A DNA stretch of 10,270 nucleotides from an uncultured Lentisphaeria bacterium (GTDB lineage Bacteria; Verrucomicrobiota; Lentisphaeria; Victivallales; Victivallaceae): the NCBI GenBank assembly GCA_903821255.1, contig CAIJKT010001094.1, forward strand, positions 1 to 10,270, written 5' to 3'. Position numbers and translations under genes: made by a program. The notes under the pieces were generated by a model. That model was not told the origin of the DNA, made no database searches, and worked only from the letters and a program-made list of their open reading frames with translations. How positions within the stretch are numbered: position 1 is the stretch's first letter; every line of letters starts with the position of its first letter. Below, one piece after another: positions 1-5,888 of this stretch.

Positions 1-104
1 AGCGCCTCGCGCCGGTGACTATTCATCGAGCAACTGGTGACACGACGGCTGTTGGACTTCTTCAATTTTTAAATTTTAGTTTCATTCTTTTTTGCTGGCA
101 AGAT
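1..104 (+). other. Upstream segment, possible 3' end of an unseen gene
   Basis: The first roughly 57 bases are GC-rich and then composition turns sharply AT-rich, as expected where a coding region ends. Of the three forward frames, one stops at 16-18, one at 38-40 (TGA, residues just before it reading GDYSSSNW) and one stays open to the TAG at 141-143, which would run through the promoter. The frame ending at 38-40 is the best candidate for the C-terminus of an upstream gene. Too little is visible to name a family, and no terminator hairpin is evident after it. Confidence 0.25.
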
Positions 105-105
105 G

Positions 106-134
106 TTGACAAAACTGTGTTTTCTTGTTATAGT
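106..134 (+). promoter_or_regulatory. Strong sigma70-type promoter for the large secreted protein
   Basis: A perfect -35 box TTGACA lies at 106-111 and a -10 box TATAGT at 129-134, separated by 17 bases. The -10 box is preceded by TG at 126-127, which makes it an extended -10 (TGTTATAGT). The predicted transcription start is near 141, giving a 5' leader of about 110 bases before the ATG at 253. The surrounding DNA is AT-rich. This is the best-matching promoter seen in the window. Confidence 0.72.
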
Positions 135-140
135 GATAAG

Positions 141-164
141 TAGATGTATATATAGATGTATAAA
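141..164 (+). repeat. Two-copy 12-bp tandem repeat at the predicted transcription start
   Basis: TAGATGTATATA at 141-152 is followed directly by TAGATGTATAAA at 153-164, with 11 of 12 bases identical. It begins where transcription is predicted to start, immediately downstream of the -10 box. A weak hairpin follows (AGTTTT at 164-169, loop, AAAACT at 174-179). The repeat could be a binding site or a simple AT-rich coincidence; the sequence alone does not decide. Confidence 0.5.
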
Positions 165-236
165 GTTTTCTGAAAAACTGGTTTAGCATTATGTATAAGC
201 TTTTGATATTTTGTTATTAAAATTCTAAAGGCAGTC

Positions 237-242
237 AAGGAG
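237..242 (+). promoter_or_regulatory. Ribosome binding site for the large secreted protein
   Basis: AAGGAG ends 10 bases before the ATG at 253. It is a near-perfect Shine-Dalgarno sequence with slightly long spacing. It fixes the start that also yields a classic signal peptide. Confidence 0.7.
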
Positions 243-252
243 TGGCGTCAGT

Positions 253-3200
253 ATGAAAAAAACAGTATGCAGAATGACAGTATTGTTGATGGCTGTGTGC
301 CTTGCCGCAACGTCGGCGCTGGCAATGCCGTCTTACAATGACGTATTGCTGGTGGTAAATTCCAATTCATCCGAATCCCAGGAGATCGGCGCGTACTTCA
401 AAGCGGCGCGTAATCTGCCGGATACGAACGTCTGCAGCATTAACGTCAAGGCCGGGGTTGACAGCGCCAGAATGAGTCATGACGAAGAGTTGTCGGCGCT
501 GTCCACCATCAAAAATCATCTGATCAAGAATGGCCTGACTGACAAGATCAATTATATCGTAGTGACCCGCGGCATTCCGTATTGGTCCTACACCGGAATC
601 AAAGGTCCTTTTCAATACGGCAGCAGTGCGGACGTTGACGGATATCATCTGTTCGACGTTTTCCTGATGTATCAGTTGTCGAATGCCGCCAGCGACTCGA
701 AGCTTGACAACATTTTCAACAACAATCCCTACTTCTATTACAATAACGATGCTGACAAACTGAACAAGAAATTTTCCAAAACAAAATTCGGCTTCTATAT
801 TGTCGGTCGTCTGGACGGCCCGGGGGCGATCACAATCAAAAATATGATTGACAGCACCGGTGCGCTCGCTTACGAGTCATACAAGAAACAGGCCAACGGC
901 AAAATGAAGCTGCTGACCCTTGCCCCGTATTACGATCAGACTTTCGCGGATGAGATCAACAGCCGCGGTAATATCGAAGTGGTTTCACCGAATCCGCTTC
1001 CGCCTGACGTGTGGAATCCTGATACTAAAACAACCACGCTGGTGGATATTGCCACCCCTGCCGCGGGCCAGATTCAGACAACCTTTGATAAAGTCGGCAA
1101 GGATGTGATGTTTTCCTACCTGAATGATGTTGCCTGGAGTTCGTTTTTTCCGTGGCCCAAGGGTAACAGCTATTACGCGGATGCCGACTTTGTTGATGAA
1201 TATCCGTTCATATACCGCGGTGCGACTTTTCTGCCCGGCTCGATCATGATGGTTTACCGTTCATTTCCGGCGGCTTATATGTCCCACACCGGAGTCGGCG
1301 GCCTGTATAAAATGAATATCTCCACCAAGGCGAAAATCGATTACCGTAAAACCGACGGCAGTGACATTGATTTCCGGCATACTACCTGCGCAGCTTATGA
1401 TCCGGTCAACAGCCAGGTATGGTGCGGAACCGGCGCCAGTCAGTTTGATGTCGGCATTAATTTCGATACGCGCTGCACGGACGATGCGCATCGTGAAACC
1501 ATGCGCAATTACGGCGGTGGGATTGCCATTTACGCCGCCGCCACCGGCAATATCATCAGTTATATCAATGCCAACGATGCAGGCAGTCCGCTGAAAAATA
1601 ATGCGGTGATGAAAATGGTCTACGACAAGAACTCCAGATACATGTGGGTGGCGCATTATAAAGGCATTCAGTATTATGACTTTACGGCTAAGACCTGGAA
1701 CGATGTTCCGGCGTTGCAGAATGATTATGCGGCGATGGCCGATATCTGCCTTGACCCGTTTGACAGCGACAAAGTATATTTTGCATTTTACTACAATGGC
1801 GCGAATGGCAATACCAAGAAAGTGTCTTCGCAGATTGCCGGCGCCGACACCAGTATTTTTGAGTACAGCAAAAGCGCCCAAACTGTAACGCCTTATGTGA
1901 TTGACGCCGTTAAGAACAAAGGCATTTTGCCGAAGATGGCCAAAACTTCAGCGAATACGATCTGGGTCAGCAAAGGCACCACGCTTTACCGTTATGATCT
2001 GTCAGCCAAGTCGGTTATTGAAACAATAGACCTGGCTGCAGTTATTCCTGAAATGGTGACTTTGCCGGTAAATGGCAGCACTGTTACTCTTGACACCCCG
2101 CGTCATCTTGTTTCGCCGGCCGCCGGAATTGCCATTGCCAGCGTCGGCTGCAATCTGACTTATACCAAAGATCTGCTGGATACAATGCCGGGTTCCACAT
2201 TCCAGAAAAAGAATTATCTGGTACGCATTGTTGAAACCACCCCTCCAAGTGCGGTCACCACAATCAATACCAGTACGATGAATGCGGTTTCGACCGCTGC
2301 TCCTAACTATAAAGTCAGGGACATTGTGGCCGATCCGGCTTCGAACGGCAAAACCCTGTATATGGCAGTGTCGGAGCCGGGGAGAATCTTGAGCTCAACC
2401 GATGGCGCGGGGGCGGTTTGGAAAGACTTTTCAAACGACTACAGCGCATTCAGCCAGGTAAAAGGATTAACCTTGGATGGCAATGGCTATCTATATGCAG
2501 TGGGCGGCTATAGAATGTCCCAGAATAATGCAGCAGACTTCCAGGCATTCGGACTGTGTGCCTGGGGCGGCGGCATGAGCCACGACGCGATGGAATATCT
2601 GGACCCTCAGCCATATGCATATTTCTCAGGCTCCGGACATCCTTATTATACGGGCGAAGGTTCCTGGAGCAGCAGCATGGGATACCGCGGCTCCTCGCAG
2701 ATGGAACCGATGATGTTCATGCTGCTGGACGGGTTTTACATGGGAGAAGCGCGTTTGAGCGTGTTTAAAGGTTATCCTGCGGAAGGCAGCGGCGGCCATA
2801 CCGGCCACATGCTGGTGTTTGAGCCGAAGTGCGCGCCGTTCGCGCCCAGAGTCAATGAAGCGATGCTGCCTGCCAATCCGCAGGTTGCAAATAAAGCAAC
2901 GCTCGACATTCCGATATTGAGTCCCGGACTGCCGTGGCGCATGAATGATTTGACGATGGAAAGCGTCAATAAGGATACTGTAAAAATTACCGATGAGACC
3001 GGCGCGGTATTTACGCCGGCGAAGTATGAATTCATTAAGCCGTTCGGTCCGGACGAAGCCGGCAAGGTTACCGGAACGGGTACATTGCGTATCTCCGGTA
3101 ATTACACCGGCATTGTCTATAGCGTCAAGCTGATTTGCGGCGTCAACGGCATTAAAAACATCAAAGGCGCGAGCCTGACCAATACGCGGACTACTGAATT

Positions 3201-3978
3201 TAAAGACGATATAACTTTATATTTCGGTAATGGCGTGGATATCAGCAAGGGAACATACGTTCCGCCGGATGCAGTCACCGGTCCGCAGAAAATGCCGCTG
3301 AGCAACTCCAAAATAGACCTGGTGGTGAACAAGGTGTGGCTGGCTGCCGCTCCGGTGACCGGCAAACCGCTGACCGTAAAATTCCAGATCAAGAATGTCG
3401 GCACGGTCAAAACCAATGCCGGAACTATTGTGGCGAATGTTTACTGGAACAATATACTGGTTGGCTCGGTCACCCACGGCGACCTTGCGGCAGGCGCTGT
3501 GAGTGCGGATCTCAGTTTCCTGCTGGATGCGCAATATGTAATTGTCGGACGCACTAATACTATTATGGTAATGGCGGACGGTACCGGCAAAGTTTCGGAA
3601 ATGCGTGAAACCAATAATACAGGTTCCACCACTTTCCTGATCGACAACAAGCCTGACCTGTCGGTAAAAGAAATCACACTGTCGTCGACCAAATCCGGAA
3701 TCACAACCGTGAACTTCAAAATTGCCAATGTCGGTTTCGGTCCCACCGCTGCAGGAGCGGGTGCTCAGACTGCGGCGGTCTATGTCAATAACAGTCAAGT
3801 CGGCACTGTACACTACGATGATCTGGCAAAGGGCGCGGTTGTCGCGTTGAAATTAGACAACGTCACCGTAACTGCCGGCGCCTGCAGAGTAAAAGTGACT
3901 GCCGACAGCGGGGGCATAGTCACAGAAGTTAACGAAAAGAACAACAGTCTGGAGAGAGCTTTTATCATCAAAAACTGA
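253..3978 (+). CDS. Large secreted TIGR03790-type protein with inserted propeller and two CARDB domains
   Basis: An exported 1241-residue protein of unknown function. Residues 1-24 form a signal peptide (basic MKK start, hydrophobic core, ALA before the cut). The mature N-terminus resembles the TIGR03790 family: 'YNDVLLVVNSNS', then 'INYIVVTRGIPY', then 'FLPGSIMMVYRSFPA' at about 326-340. Residues about 347-765 read as beta-propeller-like repeats (for example 'MWVAHYKGIQYYD', 'TIWVSKGTTLYRYDL', 'GYLYAVGGY'). TIGR03790-like motifs resume at about 817-833 ('MEPMMFMLLDGFYMGEA') and 856-863 ('FEPKCAPF'), so the propeller appears nested. An Ig-like segment follows at about 885-1000, then two CARDB domains at about 1020-1132 and 1134-1241, each ending in an E-x-N-N-type motif. 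No C-terminal anchor or PEP-CTERM sorting tail is present. TIGR03790 is known to co-occur with exosortase genomes; its activity is unknown. The gene has its own promoter and terminator. Confidence 0.8.
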   Translation: MKKTVCRMTVLLMAVCLAATSALAMPSYNDVLLVVNSNSSESQEIGAYFKAARNLPDTNVCSINVKAGVDSARMSHDEELSALSTIKNHLIKNGLTDKINYIVVTRGIPYWSYTGIKGPFQYGSSADVDGYHLFDVFLMYQLSNAASDSKLDNIFNNNPYFYYNNDADKLNKKFSKTKFGFYIVGRLDGPGAITIKNMIDSTGALAYESYKKQANGKMKLLTLAPYYDQTFADEINSRGNIEVVSPNPLPPDVWNPDTKTTTLVDIATPAAGQIQTTFDKVGKDVMFSYLNDVAWSSFFPWPKGNSYYADADFVDEYPFIYRGATFLPGSIMMVYRSFPAAYMSHTGVGGLYKMNISTKAKIDYRKTDGSDIDFRHTTCAAYDPVNSQVWCGTGASQFDVGINFDTRCTDDAHRETMRNYGGGIAIYAAATGNIISYINANDAGSPLKNNAVMKMVYDKNSRYMWVAHYKGIQYYDFTAKTWNDVPALQNDYAAMADICLDPFDSDKVYFAFYYNGANGNTKKVSSQIAGADTSIFEYSKSAQTVTPYVIDAVKNKGILPKMAKTSANTIWVSKGTTLYRYDLSAKSVIETIDLAAVIPEMVTLPVNGSTVTLDTPRHLVSPAAGIAIASVGCNLTYTKDLLDTMPGSTFQKKNYLVRIVETTPPSAVTTINTSTMNAVSTAAPNYKVRDIVADPASNGKTLYMAVSEPGRILSSTDGAGAVWKDFSNDYSAFSQVKGLTLDGNGYLYAVGGYRMSQNNAADFQAFGLCAWGGGMSHDAMEYLDPQPYAYFSGSGHPYYTGEGSWSSSMGYRGSSQMEPMMFMLLDGFYMGEARLSVFKGYPAEGSGGHTGHMLVFEPKCAPFAPRVNEAMLPANPQVANKATLDIPILSPGLPWRMNDLTMESVNKDTVKITDETGAVFTPAKYEFIKPFGPDEAGKVTGTGTLRISGNYTGIVYSVKLICGVNGIKNIKGASLTNTRTTEFKDDITLYFGNGVDISKGTYVPPDAVTGPQKMPLSNSKIDLVVNKVWLAAAPVTGKPLTVKFQIKNVGTVKTNAGTIVANVYWNNILVGSVTHGDLAAGAVSADLSFLLDAQYVIVGRTNTIMVMADGTGKVSEMRETNNTGSTTFLIDNKPDLSVKEITLSSTKSGITTVNFKIANVGFGPTAAGAGAQTAAVYVNNSQVGTVHYDDLAKGAVVALKLDNVTVTAGACRVKVTADSGGIVTEVNEKNNSLERAFIIKN

Positions 3979-3997
3979 CTGTTGTGAATGAAATCGG

Positions 3998-4039
3998 AAA
4001 GCCTCCCGCGGAATTATGTTTTGCGGGAGGTTTTTTATT
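3998..4039 (+). terminator. Intrinsic terminator after the large secreted protein
   Basis: A perfect 8-bp GC-rich stem (CCTCCCGC at 4002-4009 with GCGGGAGG at 4023-4030) encloses a 13-base loop and is followed directly by a run of T (4031-4036, continuing TATTTTT). AAA at 3998-4000 can extend the stem against the T run. It begins 20 bases after the stop codon and separates this gene from the PLP enzyme downstream. Confidence 0.92.
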
Positions 4040-4106
4040 TTTATACTGGAAACATCGCTGATTCCGGTGTCTGTTAATAGCACATAACGAACGGTTGGGG
4101 AAATAT

Positions 4107-5237
4107 ATGGATATGGAAAAATACTCCGGCAGATCGAAACATGAACTTGATACGCCATGCCTGACGCTGGATATAGACATTTTTGAAGATAATCTGGCGC
4201 TGATGCGCGATTTCGTCACGGCCGCGGGGAAAAAGCTGCGTCCGCATGTGAAAACACATAAATGCTCGGAGATCGCGAAGCGGCAACTGGCGGCCGGCGG
4301 TTGCGCCGGGCTGTGTGTCGCCAAGGTTTCGGAGGCGTCAAGGCTTGTTGACGCCGGCCTTACTGACATTCTGATTACGTCGCCGGTGGTGACTGAACAG
4401 AAGATATCCGCATTGCTGGAATGTGCGGAATCTGCCAGGGTCATGACCGTGATTGATAACCGGGACAATGCTGATGCGCTTAACCGGGCTGCCGGCGAAA
4501 GCTGCCTGAAACTTAAAGTGCTGGCGGACATCAACCCTGCAATGGGGCGGACCGGGGTTGACTGCGAAGAGGCATTGGAACTGGGAAAATATATTGCATC
4601 GCTGCCGAATCTGGAATTTACGGGGATTCAATGTTATGCCGGAAATCTCCAGCATATCGGGAGTTTTAAGCAGCGGCAGGAAAGTTCGCTGCTGGTGATG
4701 CGGCGGGCGGCTGAAGTTTTCCGCCAGTTCAGGCAGGCCGGACTGAACTGTGAGATTTTCACCGGCACCGGCACCGGCACGTTTAATATCGACAGCGATG
4801 TTCCCGAAATGACTGATTTTCAGGTTGGCTCGTATTGTGTCATGGATGCGGAATATCTGCAGACCGGCGGCAGCGCAAACCCCGAACGGTTCGATCTGTT
4901 CAAGCCGGCGTTATCGCTGCAGGCTTCGGTAATCAGCGTCAATCAGCCGGACTTTGTCACAGTGGATGCCGGGCTTAAAGCCTTGTATTATACCCCGCAT
5001 GCGCCGCCGATGGTGCTGAATCAGGCCTGTCACGGCTGGAAATATGAATGGTTCGGTGACGAACACGGCCGGGTGTATTTCCCGGAGCCCGGCATGAAGC
5101 CGGCGCTGGGCGGCAGAATTGAACTGAGCGCGTCGCATTGCGATCCGACAATCAATTTATTCGACTGCATGTGGATTATTAAAGACGGCATTGTCATAGA
5201 CTGCTGGGAAATAGATCTGCGCGGCTGCTGCCGCTAA
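4107..5237 (+). CDS. D-threonine aldolase / D-serine dehydratase-like PLP enzyme
   Basis: A 376-residue fold-type III PLP enzyme (alanine racemase-like N-terminal barrel with the metal-activated D-serine dehydratase-like C-terminal domain). It probably cleaves or dehydrates a beta-hydroxy-D-amino acid in the cytoplasm. The PLP lysine is K49 in 'RPHVKTHK'. 'GIQCYAGNLQH' and the glycine-rich 'TGTGTGTFNID' are barrel motifs, the latter expected at the PLP phosphate. The C-terminal metal motif is 'SHCDPTINLFD' with H344, C345 and D346; the His-x-Asp spacing matches D-threonine aldolases (His and Asp ligands) better than eukaryotic D-serine dehydratase (His and Cys). Length is normal for the family. 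The frame opens at a TTG (4095), but the ATG at 4107 is preferred because GGGGA at 4097-4101 sits 5 bases before it; the ATG at 4113 is also possible. Exact substrate is uncertain. Confidence 0.85.
   Translation: MDMEKYSGRSKHELDTPCLTLDIDIFEDNLALMRDFVTAAGKKLRPHVKTHKCSEIAKRQLAAGGCAGLCVAKVSEASRLVDAGLTDILITSPVVTEQKISALLECAESARVMTVIDNRDNADALNRAAGESCLKLKVLADINPAMGRTGVDCEEALELGKYIASLPNLEFTGIQCYAGNLQHIGSFKQRQESSLLVMRRAAEVFRQFRQAGLNCEIFTGTGTGTFNIDSDVPEMTDFQVGSYCVMDAEYLQTGGSANPERFDLFKPALSLQASVISVNQPDFVTVDAGLKALYYTPHAPPMVLNQACHGWKYEWFGDEHGRVYFPEPGMKPALGGRIELSASHCDPTINLFDCMWIIKDGIVIDCWEIDLRGCCR
4761..4778 (+). repeat. Three-copy ACCGGC hexamer inside the PLP enzyme gene
   Basis: ACCGGC occurs three times in a row and encodes Thr-Gly three times, within the 'FTGTGTGTFNID' loop that probably contacts the PLP phosphate. 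Copy-number change would add or remove whole Thr-Gly pairs without shifting the frame. Confidence 0.8.
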
Positions 5238-5292
5238 TCATAACTTCCAGATTGTGAAAACCGTTGAGTGAAGGTGTCCCGGTTGTCCGGAA

Positions 5293-5313
5293 TGCCTGCC
5301 GTTGCGGCAGGCA
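5293..5313. terminator. Hairpin between convergent genes, possible bidirectional terminator
   Basis: A perfect 9-bp stem (TGCCTGCCG at 5293-5301, loop TTG, CGGCAGGCA at 5305-5313) lies in the 91-base gap between the converging stop codons of the PLP enzyme gene and dut. It is symmetrical, so it would form in either transcript. No T run follows on either strand, so it is not a standard intrinsic terminator. It may act in termination or protect 3' ends, or be a dispersed palindromic repeat. Confidence 0.5.
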
Positions 5314-5328
5314 CTTGTCGCCGTATGC

Positions 5329-5775
5329 TCAGTGTTTTCCGGTACTTCCGAAGCCTCCGGCCCCCCTGCCGGATTCAGAGAGTTCATCGGATTCGATGAA
5401 ATCCACTTCCGGCAGTTCGCAGATCACCATCTGGGCGATGCGTTCGCCGCGTTTGATGTGGAACGGTTCGCTGCCGGCGTTGTACATGATGATGCCGACT
5501 TCGCCGCGATATCCGGCGTCAATGGTGCCCGGGGAATTGGTCAGCGTGATGTCGTGTTTCAGCGCCAGTCCGCTGCGGGGCCTCACCTGCGCCTCAAACC
5601 CGACGGGCAGTTCGATAAAAAGACCGGTGGCCACGAGCTGGCTGCGTCCGGTGACCAGTTCCATATCCACTCTGGATCTGAGGTCGAAGGCGGCGTCGTC
5701 ATGGTGCGCCCGCTGCGGTTTTAGGTCGTCACACCCTTCCATCATTTTGAACCTGACCGTAACTTTAGTTCCCAT
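5329..5775 (-). CDS. dut: Deoxyuridine 5'-triphosphate nucleotidohydrolase (dUTPase)
   Basis: Hydrolyses dUTP to dUMP and pyrophosphate in the cytoplasm, keeping uracil out of DNA and supplying dUMP for thymidylate synthesis. The 148-residue product has all five motifs of the homotrimeric dUTPase family in order: motif 1 'AAFDLRS' (28-34), motif 2 '[11 protein letters not shown]' (66-76), motif 3 '[13 protein letters not shown]' (83-95) with catalytic Asp 86 and the uracil-site Tyr 89, motif 4 '[10 protein letters not shown]' (109-118), and the C-terminal glycine-rich motif 5 '[10 protein letters not shown]' (137-146). Length is typical. The frame extends upstream to 5850, but the ATG at 5773-5775 is chosen because GGAG lies 5 bases before it and family members begin here. 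The gene is convergent with the PLP enzyme gene and divergent from the pilus ATPase gene. The motif set looks fully functional. Confidence 0.97.
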   Translation of the reverse strand: MGTKVTVRFKMMEGCDDLKPQRAHHDDAAFDLRSRVDMELVTGRSQLVATGLFIELPVGFEAQVRPRSGLALKHDITLTNSPGTIDAGYRGEVGIIMYNAGSEPFHIKRGERIAQMVICELPEVDFIESDELSESGRGAGGFGSTGKH

Positions 5776-5888
5776 TTTCACTCCGTTGCGATTATTGGCG
5801 TTGAGTTTGAATTCTTGATTACATGGTTTACTGTATACTGAGAGGAACATATTTCAACCGCCAGTATTCGGAGACAGGTAAAGCAATC
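5776..5888. promoter_or_regulatory. Divergent intergenic region with a candidate -10 box
   Basis: These 113 bases separate the starts of dut (minus) and the fused pilus ATPase gene (plus) and should hold promoters for both. On the plus strand TATACT at 5834-5839 is a good -10 match, but the nearest TTGATT (5815-5820) is only 13 bases away and TTGAAT (5807-5812) is 21 bases away, so no well-spaced -35 box is present. On the minus strand a TTGAAA (5857 to 5852) lies 14 bases from TATACA. The start points are therefore uncertain. Confidence 0.35.

Noticed and set aside
1261..1881. 206-residue minus-strand open frame inside the large secreted protein gene
   Set aside because: The plus-strand frame is continuous here with a signal peptide upstream and domains on both sides; the antisense product shows no recognisable motif.
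3217..3813. 198-residue minus-strand open frame opposite the CARDB domains
   Set aside because: The CARDB repeats on the plus strand explain the sequence; this frame is a by-product of its codon use.
4021..4047. TTGCGG with TATACT as a promoter for the PLP enzyme gene
   Set aside because: The spacing is 15 bases and the -35 half overlaps the terminator stem; the match is too poor to call, though some promoter must lie between 4040 and 4100.
5264..5818. Long plus-strand open frames of 184 and 140 residues antisense to dut
   Set aside because: They lie opposite dut, whose five family motifs are unmistakable. The plus-strand translations show no domain and have no ribosome binding site.
5823..5888. 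22-residue N-terminal extension of the pilus ATPase
   Set aside because: The upstream ATG has no ribosome binding site, overlaps the candidate -10 box, and PilT-family proteins begin at the later ATG.
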